Notes: generated from the letters alone by a model not told the origin. Shown: positions 14,923-23,438, numbered from the stretch's first letter. The stretch: 36,191 nt of DNA from Deltaproteobacteria bacterium (GCA_003135135.1 PLDK01000029.1:84713-120903); one strand, 5' to 3'. Numbers and translations are program-made.

Positions 14923-16482
14923 ATGCCAGGCAGACGAATCTTCTCGATATTTCTCCTCGCATTTGGCCTCGTGGCGTTATCACTGGTGGGTCTGGCGCGC
15001 GCGGCCGACAGCGACGGCAGCGCCGCCGATCTCAAGGAAATCAAAAGCGAGATGCGTCAGCTACGCGAGGAGCGCAAGCGTGACCGCGAAGTAATTCACT
15101 CGCTCGAGATCAAAGTTCAGCAACTTGAGACGAAGGATTCAAAGGTCGAGACCACCACTCAGCAGTTGCACGCCACCGATCAGAAGCTCAAGGAGACGAC
15201 CGTCGAGCTTCAGCAGACTAACGCCCAGGTGCAGACTTTGCAGACCAAGGTCGATGCGCCGATCGCGGCGTCGGAGTTTGGCGATGCCATCAGTCGATAC
15301 CTCGGAACCCACTCGTTCACTGTGGCCGGTGCCGCCGGCGGCAGCTTCAACTATGACCAGCAAAGCGGCGCCCTCGACGGCGTTTCTCATGTGTCGCAGA
15401 ATTCGTTCTTTTTCGATTGGGAGCCGATGTTTCTGTACCGCCCGACTGACTGGATCATGTTCGAGGGCGTGATCAGCACGGCCTTTGGAAGTACCGGGAC
15501 GGGAGCCGACCTCTCTACCGCTGATTTTCAGATTTTTCTTAACGACTATATGACGGTCGTGGCCGGCCTTTTCGATCAGCCGTTCGGTGACTGGTACGAG
15601 AGCCAGAGCCCGATGTGGGTGAACCGGTTTGTCACGGCGCCGCTGCCCTTTGGAGCTGAGGCTGTCGTTCCGGGCGGGGAGATTGGAGTCCAGCTTCGCG
15701 GCGGCATGCAATTCGGCGCGCTCGGCCAGGATGTCGACTACACCGTCTGGGGCGGAAACGGCCCCAACTTCAGCTCCAACGTCCTCGGCGCCGCAGTCTC
15801 GAGTCCAACCGCGGTCGCAAACAGCCAGACCAACGGCAAATCGATCGGCGCGCGTTTTCGCATCTATCCGCTCCCGGTTGATTCTCAAATGGGCCGGCTC
15901 GAGCTCGGAGCGTCCACCTACAACGGCAAGTGGGCAAATGGAAATTGGTTCAATTCGTGGGGCGTCGATTTCAACTACTTCATCGGCAACTTGCAGGCCC
16001 GCGGAGAATGGATGGAATCGTACCGCCAGATGCCCGAGGGTATGGGCTCTGACAATCGCCAGGGATGGTACGTGCAAGCCGGTTACTTCCTCAACGATCT
16101 CAATGTCCCGGGCTTTCCCGACAAGCTCAACGGCTATCTCCATCGATTCGAGCCGCTCGTGCGCTATTCGGGAGTCAACCAGCGCGCCGTTTCAACCGAC
16201 GACATCGCCGGCGCTACCGGCGTCGGTCAGGGCGGCTTCCAGACCGGTCTGGTTCCCGATTTCGGCATCAACGGGTCGCCGGCCACGTACGCGCCACACG
16301 CTCGCGAAGTGGCGTTGGCCCTCGACTACTGGATCACACCATCGATCGTTTGGCAGAACGAATTCGACCTCGAGTTGCCGCAAAATGGAGGAGCATTCGT
16401 CTCACCCAGCGGCGCGGTGACACCCGCGGGTCCAATTCCCAACGATCGCGCCTTCCTCAGCCAATTCACGATCGGATTCTGA
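14923..16482 (+). CDS. Outer-membrane porin with N-terminal coiled coil
   Basis: A predicted outer-membrane beta-barrel of 519 residues. A signal peptide ends near LVGLARA-AD (residue 30). Residues 35-115 are a charged coiled coil (EIKSEMRQLREERKRDRE region and repeated QLxxTxxxLK units), likely a periplasmic trimerisation or peptidoglycan-reaching stalk. The rest shows alternating aromatic strands, and the chain ends in FTIGF with the terminal Phe recognised by the BAM machinery. It resembles OprO/OprP-type or uncharacterised DcaP-like porins preceded by a coiled coil; the substrate is unknown. As first gene of the operon that encodes the Rieske/cytochrome b complex, it may admit a donor or acceptor for that chain. 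ATG 14923 has GGGGGAA 4-9 nt upstream; ATG 14890 would start at the predicted transcript start. Confidence 0.75.
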   Translation: MPGRRIFSIFLLAFGLVALSLVGLARAADSDGSAADLKEIKSEMRQLREERKRDREVIHSLEIKVQQLETKDSKVETTTQQLHATDQKLKETTVELQQTNAQVQTLQTKVDAPIAASEFGDAISRYLGTHSFTVAGAAGGSFNYDQQSGALDGVSHVSQNSFFFDWEPMFLYRPTDWIMFEGVISTAFGSTGTGADLSTADFQIFLNDYMTVVAGLFDQPFGDWYESQSPMWVNRFVTAPLPFGAEAVVPGGEIGVQLRGGMQFGALGQDVDYTVWGGNGPNFSSNVLGAAVSSPTAVANSQTNGKSIGARFRIYPLPVDSQMGRLELGASTYNGKWANGNWFNSWGVDFNYFIGNLQARGEWMESYRQMPEGMGSDNRQGWYVQAGYFLNDLNVPGFPDKLNGYLHRFEPLVRYSGVNQRAVSTDDIAGATGVGQGGFQTGLVPDFGINGSPATYAPHAREVALALDYWITPSIVWQNEFDLELPQNGGAFVSPSGAVTPAGPIPNDRAFLSQFTIGF

Positions 16483-16496
16483 GCGGAGTCATGGCC

Positions 16497-16778
16497 ATGA
16501 GAAAAATATTCGCGGCAATCGTACTTGCGACTCTAACGATCGGATTTGTCGGCGCTCCCGCTTCGGCTCAGGAGAATATTTCCCCGGCCGAGCACAAACG
16601 CCTGTTCCGGGAGGGTGCCCAGCTATGGCCGGTTTACTGCAACACCTGTCATAATGCACGACCGGGATCCGAGAAGGCGCCCTATGAGTGGGATCTGATC
16701 ATCATGCATATGCGTACGCTCGGAAATTTGCCGGCCGGCGACGTCAGGGCGCTGGTGGAATACCTCAAGGCCCGTTAA
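16497..16778 (+). CDS. Small monoheme c-type cytochrome
   Basis: A periplasmic monoheme cytochrome c of 93 residues. A signal peptide ends near ASA-QE (residue 23). The heme motif is YCNTCHN near residue 45 and a Met-rich segment (IIMHMRTLGNLP) provides the likely sixth ligand. The short length and C-terminal helix ALVEYLKAR fit a class I domain. ATG 16497 was preferred over ATG 16491 because GCGGAG is then 8 nt upstream. It lies 14 nt after the porin gene and 46 nt before a second small cytochrome c gene, so it is presumably an electron shuttle or subunit of the downstream complex. Confidence 0.88.
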   Translation: MRKIFAAIVLATLTIGFVGAPASAQENISPAEHKRLFREGAQLWPVYCNTCHNARPGSEKAPYEWDLIIMHMRTLGNLPAGDVRALVEYLKAR

Positions 16779-16824
16779 ATCGGCTTGGGGCCGCGTGAAC
16801 ATTGAGACGGAGGACAGCGACAAA

Positions 16825-17181
16825 GTGAACCGACTTATCTCGACCATTGGTGTGTGCGCGATCATCGCATGCGCGTTTGCGCCTGTGCGCGCGGCCGACA
16901 TGGCTGCCGCCAAGCAGAGCTACGATACCTTTTGCACCAAGTGTCACGGCCCCGGCGGCCAGGGCGATGGTGCTGCCGCCGCTACCCTTGCCACCAAGCC
17001 CCGCAATTTCACTGATTGCGCCACGATGGGCAAGATTACCGACGATACAATGTTCAACGTAATCAAGAACGGCGGCGCTTCCGTAGGCCTCAGCAAAGAC
17101 ATGGCGGCGTGGAGCACCGGTTTCGGGGACGATGAGATCCACGACCTCGTCGCCTACGTCAGGGCCTTCTGCAAGAAGTAA
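16825..17181 (+). CDS. Monoheme c-type cytochrome
   Basis: A periplasmic class I cytochrome c of 118 residues. A signal peptide ends near APVRA-AD (residue 24). The heme motif is FCTKCHGPGGQGDG near residue 38, followed by KPRNFTDC and a C-terminal helix DLVAYVRAF typical of cytochrome c-X-type domains; the Met ligand may be in ATMGK or KDMAAW. The GTG at 16825 has GGAGGA 10 nt upstream and gives a clean signal peptide; GTG 16795 would add 10 acidic residues in front. It sits 11 nt before the FAD oxidoreductase gene, in the same operon. It likely carries electrons to or from the Rieske/cytochrome b complex. Confidence 0.88.
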   Translation: MNRLISTIGVCAIIACAFAPVRAADMAAAKQSYDTFCTKCHGPGGQGDGAAAATLATKPRNFTDCATMGKITDDTMFNVIKNGGASVGLSKDMAAWSTGFGDDEIHDLVAYVRAFCKK

Positions 17182-17192
17182 GCGCGGCCACG

Positions 17193-19112
17193 ATGCCCGA
17201 TGGAAATATGATCGACGCGCTGCCGCGCGACTTGTGGTGGTTTCGCAAGAACGTGCCATGCCTTGAAGCGTGCCCGGTCAAGACCGACGCCGGCCGCTAC
17301 GTTCAACTGGTCGCCGAAGGACGCCTGGCCGAAGCATATCGCGTTGCGCGATCGCCCAATCCGATCGCGTCCATATGCGGCCGCGCTTGCGGCGCGCCGT
17401 GCGAGGACGCGTGCCGCCGCGGCAAGATTGACGCGCCCGTGACGATTCGCGCGCTCAAGCGCTTTCTCACCGAACAATTCGGCCCCGAAGCACTCTCGGC
17501 CCGCGGAATCCGTGACATGATCGCCGGTCCATCCGGCGGCGGCAGCGTCACTCCCGGGCATCTCGATATTCTCGGCGCGCGGCCCGACGCCGGCGCGCCC
17601 AGGCGCAAAGTCGCAGTCGTCGGCGCGGGGCCGGCCGGGCTGGCATGCGCACACGATCTGGCCGTGACGGGTTACAACGTCACGGTTTTCGAGGCGATGC
17701 CGCATCCGGGCGGGATGCTTCGTTACGGAATTCCCGCCTACCGCCTTCCGCGCGACGTGATCGACTGCCAGGTCGGCGAGATCGAAGCGCTGGGTGTCGA
17801 GTTTCGCTACTCGACGCCGCTTCGACCCGGCTTCGGAGTTCAAGAACTCAAAGAGCAGGGCTATGAAGCTATCTTTCTCGCCGTTGGGGCGTCGCGCGGC
17901 CGCGCAGTGCCGATCGAGGGGGTCGATACCGACGGCGTGATCAAGGCGATCGACTACCTGCTCAATATCCATCGCGGCTTCCGCGTTCCGCTGGGCGGCA
18001 AGGTGGTCGTTATAGGCGGCGGCCTGGTCGCCATCGATGCGGCTCGAACCGCGGTTCGCACCCTCCTGCCCGGACTCGTCATGTCGCAGGAGGAAGAACA
18101 GAGCGTCGCGGCCGGCACGATGCGCGTCGCGCTCGATGCGGCGCGCGAGGCGGCGCGGCGCGGTGCGCTCGAAGTTACGGTCGCCAGTCTTGAGTCCGAG
18201 CCCGAGATGCCCGCGATGAAATCCGCGCAGGGCCGCGAGGAACTCGATATCGCGCGCGACGAGGGCGTCACTTTTCTCCCCGGTTGGGGCCCCAAGCGAA
18301 TCGTCAGCCGCGACGGCCACGCGGTCGGAATCGAATTAGTCAAATGCGTCAGGGTATTCGATGACGCGGGCCGCTTCCGGCCGCAATTTGACGAGAATGA
18401 TCGCCGTATCATTGACGCCGACGGCGTGATCCTCGCCATCGGGCAGGCGCCGGACCTGTCGTTTATCAAGCCCGAAGACGGAGTCACCATCACGCCCGCC
18501 GGAACGCTCAAGATCGACCCGGTCACTCTCGAGACCGGCATCGCCGGCATATTCGCAGGTGGCGATGCGGCCTTTCCCCCTTCCCTGCTGATCACCTGTG
18601 CACAGCACGGCAAGGTCGCCGCGCGCGGCATCGACGCCTATCTCCGCGGGATCCCGCTCGGCCAGCCGCGCATGCACGTCACCATCGAGGAACTGCCGAC
18701 CGACACCTACACGATGGTCGAACGTTACGAGCAGAAGCCTCGCGAGGTTCCGCTGGTTCCTCTCTCGCGCCGCACCGGAATCACCGAAGTCGAGTCCGTG
18801 TTAAGTCCGAGCGACGCGCGCGAGCAGGCCGAGCGATGCCTCTACTGCCATATCCATCCGATCTACAACGGGTCGGCATGCATTCTGTGCAATCGATGCG
18901 TGGACATTTGCCCGGAGCATTGCCTGCATTTCGCCCCCGCCGCCGAGATCGCCGATCAGGAGCGGGTTGCCGGCGTGATGACGGAGGCGCCGACGCGCAG
19001 CGCTTTTCTCTACGACGAGGCCAAATGCATCCGTTGCGGCCTGTGCGCGATCAGGTGCCCGACCTCGGCGATTACGATGGAACGCTTTCAGTTCGAAGAG
19101 ACGGCCGTCTGA
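17193..19112 (+). CDS. GltD-like FAD/NAD(P) oxidoreductase with C-terminal ferredoxin domain
   Basis: A 639-residue flavoprotein of the glutamate synthase small-subunit family. The N-terminal Fer4_20 domain carries VPCLEACPVKTDAGRY (about 22-37) and ICGRACGAPCEDACRRG (about 61-77), ligands for two [4Fe-4S] clusters. The FAD site is VVGAGPAGLACA near 143 and the NAD(P) site VVIGGGLVAIDAARTA near 274, with the closing FAD motif IFAGGDA near 455. The C-terminus adds a 2x[4Fe-4S] ferredoxin: CILCNRCVDICPEHC and CIRCGLCAIRCP. No signal peptide, so it is cytoplasmic. Encoded directly before the Rieske protein (stop/start overlap TGATG), it probably links NAD(P)H and ferredoxin-like centres to the quinone-reactive complex. 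Similar subunits accompany Rieske/cytochrome b complexes in anammox planctomycetes. It is unlikely to be real glutamate synthase, since no gltB is present. Confidence 0.88.
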   Translation: MPDGNMIDALPRDLWWFRKNVPCLEACPVKTDAGRYVQLVAEGRLAEAYRVARSPNPIASICGRACGAPCEDACRRGKIDAPVTIRALKRFLTEQFGPEALSARGIRDMIAGPSGGGSVTPGHLDILGARPDAGAPRRKVAVVGAGPAGLACAHDLAVTGYNVTVFEAMPHPGGMLRYGIPAYRLPRDVIDCQVGEIEALGVEFRYSTPLRPGFGVQELKEQGYEAIFLAVGASRGRAVPIEGVDTDGVIKAIDYLLNIHRGFRVPLGGKVVVIGGGLVAIDAARTAVRTLLPGLVMSQEEEQSVAAGTMRVALDAAREAARRGALEVTVASLESEPEMPAMKSAQGREELDIARDEGVTFLPGWGPKRIVSRDGHAVGIELVKCVRVFDDAGRFRPQFDENDRRIIDADGVILAIGQAPDLSFIKPEDGVTITPAGTLKIDPVTLETGIAGIFAGGDAAFPPSLLITCAQHGKVAARGIDAYLRGIPLGQPRMHVTIEELPTDTYTMVERYEQKPREVPLVPLSRRTGITEVESVLSPSDAREQAERCLYCHIHPIYNGSACILCNRCVDICPEHCLHFAPAAEIADQERVAGVMTEAPTRSAFLYDEAKCIRCGLCAIRCPTSAITMERFQFEETAV

Positions 19113-19570
19113 TGGACAGCGATCGGCGAAAAATTCTCCGCTTCATCGGCAAAGGCTCGGTGTTGGCCGCATTCCTGGGCCAGATCGGCGCTGCCGGCAG
19201 GGCATTCTATCCCAACGTGCTCTACGAGCCGCCGAGCCGTTTCAAACTCAAGCGCCCCAACGATTACCCCGACGGCTACACCTTTGTCGAAGCGCACCGG
19301 CTGTTTGTGATTCGTCAAAAGGAGGCGTTCCACGTCATTTCCGCCATCTGCACGCATCTCGGATGCACCGTGCAGTGGAAAGACACCGAGTTCGATTGTC
19401 CCTGCCACGGCAGCCGCTTTCTTCCCGACGGCACGGTGATTTCGGGCCCTGCGCCACGTCCTCTCGATTGGTTTGCGACGACCGTTTCGCCCGATGGGTT
19501 CCTCGAAGTTGACAGCGCAAGCGACGTTGCGCGCGACTTCAGGCTGCTCGTCGGAAAAGGCAAGGCTTGA
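19112..19570 (+). CDS. Rieske iron-sulfur protein of a cytochrome bc-type complex
   Basis: A 152-residue Rieske protein. It transfers electrons from quinol at the cytochrome b site to a c-type cytochrome. An N-terminal basic stretch and hydrophobic segment (GSVLAAFLGQIGAAG, about 15-29) anchor it in the membrane. The cluster-binding domain shows CTHLGC (Cys80, His82, Cys85) and CPCHGS (Cys96, Cys98, His99): Cys80/96 and His82/99 bind the [2Fe-2S] cluster and Cys85-Cys98 form the disulfide. Its start ATG 19112 overlaps the stop of the FAD oxidoreductase gene, and cytochrome b starts 3 nt after its stop, so the three are translationally coupled. Confidence 0.95.
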   Translation: MDSDRRKILRFIGKGSVLAAFLGQIGAAGRAFYPNVLYEPPSRFKLKRPNDYPDGYTFVEAHRLFVIRQKEAFHVISAICTHLGCTVQWKDTEFDCPCHGSRFLPDGTVISGPAPRPLDWFATTVSPDGFLEVDSASDVARDFRLLVGKGKA

Positions 19571-19573
19571 TCC

Positions 19574-20875
19574 GTGGGCGATAAGATCAAGGCGCTCTGG
19601 CGCAAGACTTTGTGGGCGTGGTCGCCTGAAAGCGAGCGCGAATCGTCGGAATCGATCGTCAAGAACTTCTGGCTCCACTGGTTCCCGGCTAAAGTCGCGC
19701 GCGCCAGCATGGACTGGAACTACTCCTTCTGGCTCGGCACCGCGTCGGCATCGCTGCTGATGATCCTGACCGTCACCGGCGTGATGCTGATGTTCTATTA
19801 CGTGCCGTCCACCGAGCGCGCCTACGGAAGCATCAAGGACCTGGAGTACGCCGTCAGCTTCGGCCGCCTGCTCAGAAATCAGCATCGATGGGCGGCGGAG
19901 GGGATGGTTGCGGTTGTTTACATCCACATGGCGCGGGTGTTCTTCACCGGCGCCTACCGCGGCACCCGGGCGATCAACTGGGTGGTCGGGGTAATCCTTT
20001 TCCTCGCGACTTTGCTTCTGTCCTTCACCGGTTACCTGCTGCCGTGGGACCAGCTCGCATTCTGGGCGATCACCGTGGGCACCAGCATCGCGAAACAGGC
20101 GCCTGTTGTCGGCCCGACGATTCAATTCATTCTTCTTGGCGGCCATGAAATCGGACAGCAGACCTTGCTGCGTTTCTACGTGCTGCACGTTTTCTTCCTG
20201 CCGGTCTTCGTGTTGGTGCTGTTCGCTTATCACATGTGGCGCGTGCGCAAGGACGGCGGTCTGGCGGCGATCGAGGGCGTCCGCCATGAGCGCGCGATGG
20301 CGCCGAAGGCGACTCCAAAGACCAAAAGTTACTCGCTGTTCGGAATTACGCCGGGCACCTCCGTGCAGGTGATGAGTTCGACCGGTCTCGAAGAGTCCGA
20401 TCAGGTCTTCTCGTCGCCGAATATGTCGCGGCGAATCGCGCTGGTCTTCCTGGTCGTGTTCAACATCACGCTGCTGGCCGCGTTGCTGTTCAATGCGCCG
20501 CTGGAGGGTCTCGCCAATCCATCGGTGACGCCCAATCCGGCGAAAGCGCCATGGTATTTCGTCTGGCTGCAGGAGTTGGTCGCTTCAACGACTGTTCGCA
20601 TGGGAGGGTTTACCGTCAGCGGCGCGTTACTGGGCGGAATACTGCTGCCCGGATTTCTCCTCGCCGTGCTTTCGCTATGGCCGTTCATCGATCGTTCTTC
20701 ACTTCGCACCGAAGGGCGATGGCTCGCACCCGAGCGCAGGCGGCAGAACGTAACCTTCGCGCTGGCGACGCTCGCGATCATCGTGCTGATCGTGGTCGGG
20801 GTTTACTTACGCGGTCCCTACTGGCGGATCTACTGGCCCGGCCAGCCGCGCCCCGAGATGCCGCGCCTTTATTGA
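19574..20875 (+). CDS. Cytochrome b, fused b6/subunit IV type
   Basis: A 433-residue integral membrane cytochrome b that holds two b hemes and the quinol sites. The four ligands are His104 and His118 (13 residues apart) and His205 and His220 (14 residues apart); the 14-residue spacing is the b6-type pattern, not the mitochondrial one. The N-terminal half is b6-like. The C-terminal half corresponds to subunit IV and carries NPAKAPWYFVWLQEL near 320, where the Glu of PEWY is replaced by Ala as in many 'green' bc complexes. Start is GTG. It forms the core of the complex with the Rieske protein and the tetraheme cytochrome that starts 1 nt after its stop codon. Confidence 0.95.
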   Translation: MGDKIKALWRKTLWAWSPESERESSESIVKNFWLHWFPAKVARASMDWNYSFWLGTASASLLMILTVTGVMLMFYYVPSTERAYGSIKDLEYAVSFGRLLRNQHRWAAEGMVAVVYIHMARVFFTGAYRGTRAINWVVGVILFLATLLLSFTGYLLPWDQLAFWAITVGTSIAKQAPVVGPTIQFILLGGHEIGQQTLLRFYVLHVFFLPVFVLVLFAYHMWRVRKDGGLAAIEGVRHERAMAPKATPKTKSYSLFGITPGTSVQVMSSTGLEESDQVFSSPNMSRRIALVFLVVFNITLLAALLFNAPLEGLANPSVTPNPAKAPWYFVWLQELVASTTVRMGGFTVSGALLGGILLPGFLLAVLSLWPFIDRSSLRTEGRWLAPERRRQNVTFALATLAIIVLIVVGVYLRGPYWRIYWPGQPRPEMPRLY

Positions 20876-20876
20876 A

Positions 20877-21830
20877 ATGGCTGAAATCGGCAACAAGAAC
20901 GAATCGTTCGAGGCGAAGGACTTCGGCTGGCTGGTCGCGATGTCGGTCCTGTTCTTTGTGCTCGTCGTGGTTGGCTTCTGGTTTGAGTTCAGCACCGATT
21001 GGGGAGCTTATCAGCGGGAGTTTCCTCAACTGCTCAGCCACTACGGTAAAGTCGAAGACGCGCGCGACTTCCGCGAGGGCATCAAACAGATCTGGATACC
21101 CAAAATCGGCGTCACCGATCGCTGCATCACGTGCCATCTCGGCTACGAATGGTCTTCGGTTCTTCCGGCCACGATCGCCGAGCCGCTGAAACCGCATCCG
21201 ATGAACGATTGGCTCGCCAAGCATGAATTCGAGCGCTTCGGATGCACGCCATGCCACGGCGGCGACGGATCGGCAACGACTCTCGCCGGATCTCATCAGG
21301 GCGGAAAGGGATGGGAGGATCCCATGCTCTCGCGCGCACTGGCAGAGCGAAACGGGCTCACGATGAACGAGATGATGCAGATGCGATGCAATTTTTGCCA
21401 TCGCCATGATGCCGCGACGCCGGGGATGGAAGAGATCAATCTCGCCAAACACCTCATCATCAAGAAAAAGTGCCTGATCTGCCATGCCGTCGAAGGGCGC
21501 GGCGGCAACACCGGGCCCGAGCTGACCTACGAGGGCGACAAAAACCCCGAGTTGCTGAGCTTCGCGCACGTGAACGGCGAACGCACGATGTTCAATTGGA
21601 ACGTGCAGCATCTGACGCAGGCGAGCGTAGTCTCTCCGAACACGCAGATGCCCGATTTCAACATGAAGCCCGAGGAATCGAGAGCGCTGACGCTCCTGCT
21701 GCTCAGCTGGCGGCGGCTGCCGTATCCCCCGGAATACATCCCGGATCCGGAAGTGGCCGCAGCGGCGATGCAACCGTCGCCTGCCTCAAGCGCGACTCCG
21801 GCTCCGGCCGCGACGCCTATCGCGCGTTGA
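20877..21830 (+). CDS. Membrane-anchored tetraheme cytochrome c subunit
   Basis: A 317-residue cytochrome with one N-terminal membrane segment (about 18-39) and no cleavage site, so it is anchored to the periplasmic face. Four CxxCH heme motifs are visible: CITCH (Cys83), CTPCH, CNFCH and CLICH. The C-terminus has a Met-bearing segment (NTQMPDF) that can act as axial ligand, and a Pro/Ala-rich tail. It takes the place of cytochrome c1 or f in this complex and extends the electron path by several hemes. Multiheme c subunits in Rieske/cytochrome b complexes are known from deltaproteobacteria and anammox bacteria. The 1-nt gap from cytochrome b indicates obligate co-expression. Confidence 0.92.
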   Translation: MAEIGNKNESFEAKDFGWLVAMSVLFFVLVVVGFWFEFSTDWGAYQREFPQLLSHYGKVEDARDFREGIKQIWIPKIGVTDRCITCHLGYEWSSVLPATIAEPLKPHPMNDWLAKHEFERFGCTPCHGGDGSATTLAGSHQGGKGWEDPMLSRALAERNGLTMNEMMQMRCNFCHRHDAATPGMEEINLAKHLIIKKKCLICHAVEGRGGNTGPELTYEGDKNPELLSFAHVNGERTMFNWNVQHLTQASVVSPNTQMPDFNMKPEESRALTLLLLSWRRLPYPPEYIPDPEVAAAAMQPSPASSATPAPAATPIAR

Positions 21831-21862
21831 GCATTCCGAGTTAAATATCGTTTGGTGAATCG

Positions 21863-22288
21863 ATGAAGCTGAAAGTCTTGGCGTCAATCTTTGCGCTAGG
21901 CACCGCGCTGTCCGTCGCGCAGCCCGCGCTGTCTGCGGGCAATGACGTGAGCGACGGGCACCGCTATTTCATTCGTTACTGCGCATCATGCCATGGCCTG
22001 GACGGTCTCGGAAACGGTCCGGTGGCCAAGAGCCTGTCCACGCCGCCGACAAGTCTCCGCAAGCTCGGCGACAAATATGGCGTGCCGCTGCCGGCGCATC
22101 GCATAGCCGAACTGATAGACGGTCGAGATACACCCAGGGCGCATGGGACTCGCGAGATGCCTGTATGGGGAGAGCGCCTTTACGAGCTTGGCCAGGGTGA
22201 AAGGGGCGAATACGGGATCGGGGAAGTGATCGGCAAAATTATCGCCTACCTCAACACGATTCAGGATCGCCGAATGGCGGAGCGATAA
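21863..22288 (+). CDS. Monoheme c-type cytochrome
   Basis: A periplasmic class I cytochrome c of 141 residues. A signal peptide ends near ALSA-GN (residue 25). The heme motif is YCASCHGLDGLGNGP near 40 and the sixth-ligand Met is in GTREMPVWG near 97. A C-terminal helix IIAYLNTIQ follows. It is the last clear electron-transport gene of the operon, 32 nt after the tetraheme gene. The layout around the Met (RxMPxxG) also occurs in the separate cytochrome at 30026-30490, which resembles it (YCAECHGLTGKGDGP and RLQMPFLG), so the two are probably paralogues and alternative electron carriers. Confidence 0.9.
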   Translation: MKLKVLASIFALGTALSVAQPALSAGNDVSDGHRYFIRYCASCHGLDGLGNGPVAKSLSTPPTSLRKLGDKYGVPLPAHRIAELIDGRDTPRAHGTREMPVWGERLYELGQGERGEYGIGEVIGKIIAYLNTIQDRRMAER

Positions 22289-22292
22289 CGCT

Positions 22293-22337
22293 GCGCACGC
22301 CTGGTCTCAGCAAATGGATTTCGTTGTGGGCGTGTGC
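22293..22337 (+). terminator. Long-loop hairpin between cytochrome c and ion-channel genes
   Basis: GCGCACGCC at 22293-22301 pairs with GGCGTGTGC at 22329-22337 (9 bp, one G-T wobble) around a 27-nt loop. No T-run follows. It could attenuate read-through from the electron-transport operon into the channel gene. No separate promoter is recognisable for the channel. Confidence 0.25.
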
Positions 22338-22352
22338 TAGATAGCCCCGGAA

Positions 22353-23438
22353 GTGCCTCATCACCGGTTCAGCCGTATCGCGCCGCCCGTCCTGCTCGTG
22401 GCCATCGCGACCGCCTGCGTTGGTTTTGCGCTAGGCACGAAAGCTCGCGCGGCCGCTCTAAATCCGACAACCGATCAGACCCTGCTGGAACCGCCGGGGA
22501 GTCCTGGTGCGCCAGTGCCGGTGAAGGTCGGTTTGTACATCACCAACCTCGGCGACATCGACGAAGTGCGCGAGCGGGTCGAGCTGAATGGCTATTTGAT
22601 CGTCAGCTGGAAAGATCCCCGGCTCGCCGCCGCGCCCGCCACCAGTAATGGCAGCAACCATTGGCAACGCTATCGCGAAGGGCAAATCTGGATGCCCTCG
22701 CTGGAACTCGCCAACGCAGCGACCCGTCGCGAGCGCTTGTCTTTCAGCATCCTGGCGAACGCGCAGGGTTCGGTCCGCTATGTCGAGCGCTTCGACGCAC
22801 AGGTCTCCTGCGATTTTCTCTTGAGACAGTTTCCCTTCGACAAGCAGAACCTGCAGGTCATCGTGCAACCATCTCTTACCGACAGAACTCAGCTCGAGCT
22901 GAGCGTGGACCTCGGCTCTTCCGGCGTCGGCGAAGACACCTGGGTGGAGTTGCCGGAATGGAAAATCCGAGGCCTGGCAGCGACCGCGGAGCCGCTCAGG
23001 ATTCGAAATGTGGTGGGCAATATCCCGCAGATCAGGTTCGATTTGAAAGTGCGACGCAGGCTGGCCTTCTATCTGTGGAAAGTGTTTCTGCCAATTCTGA
23101 TTATGGTCCTGGTATCGTGGTGTGTGTTCTGGGTCGATCTGTCGCAGTTCGATTGGCAGGCGAAGATTGCGGTGATGACCATGCTGACTCTGGTCGCGTT
23201 CTCATTTGCGATCGAAAGAAATCTGCCGCGGATCGGCTACCTGACTTTCTTCGATGGGGTATTCCTGGCGAGCTTTGTCTCTATGTTTCTAGTAATGATC
23301 GAGATAACGGTCATTCATGTGCTGCACTTGCGCAAGAGGGAAAGCGCCGCGGCCGCTATTCACTCCGCTTCGCGATGGGTATTTCCGCTCGTCTACTCTG
23401 CCACCATTGCGCTGATGGTCCAGATCTTTCTCAGGTGA
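22353..23438 (+). CDS. Prokaryotic pentameric ligand-gated ion channel (GLIC/ELIC-like)
   Basis: A 361-residue homologue of the Cys-loop receptor family. A signal peptide (to about residue 33) precedes an extracellular beta-sandwich domain. The signature Pro-loop CDFLLRQFPFDKQNLQV near 150 has only one of the two cysteines of animal receptors, as usual in bacteria. Four membrane helices follow: M1 (KVFLPILIMVLVSWCVFW), M2 (IAVMTMLTLVAFSFAIE), M3 (YLTFFDGVFLASFVSMFLV) and M4 (VFPLVYSATIALMVQIFL). M2-M3 ERNLPRIGYLT matches GLIC ETNLPKTPYMT. At the cytoplasmic end of M2 the cation-selectivity Glu is Gln269, followed by Ala and Lys271, so ion selectivity is open. Start is GTG with a weak Shine-Dalgarno. 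It lies 64 nt after the cytochrome operon and may be co-transcribed. Confidence 0.88.
   Translation: MPHHRFSRIAPPVLLVAIATACVGFALGTKARAAALNPTTDQTLLEPPGSPGAPVPVKVGLYITNLGDIDEVRERVELNGYLIVSWKDPRLAAAPATSNGSNHWQRYREGQIWMPSLELANAATRRERLSFSILANAQGSVRYVERFDAQVSCDFLLRQFPFDKQNLQVIVQPSLTDRTQLELSVDLGSSGVGEDTWVELPEWKIRGLAATAEPLRIRNVVGNIPQIRFDLKVRRRLAFYLWKVFLPILIMVLVSWCVFWVDLSQFDWQAKIAVMTMLTLVAFSFAIERNLPRIGYLTFFDGVFLASFVSMFLVMIEITVIHVLHLRKRESAAAAIHSASRWVFPLVYSATIALMVQIFLR

Noticed and set aside
17193-19112. Annotation as glutamate synthase small subunit (gltD).
   Set aside because: The C-terminal ferredoxin domain, the absence of gltB and the overlap with the Rieske gene point to a role in the cytochrome complex.
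17154-20287. Long minus-strand frames (up to about 400 codons) opposite the oxidoreductase and cytochrome b genes.
   Set aside because: They mirror GC-rich codons of genes with clear motifs and have no homology-like blocks; they are shadows.
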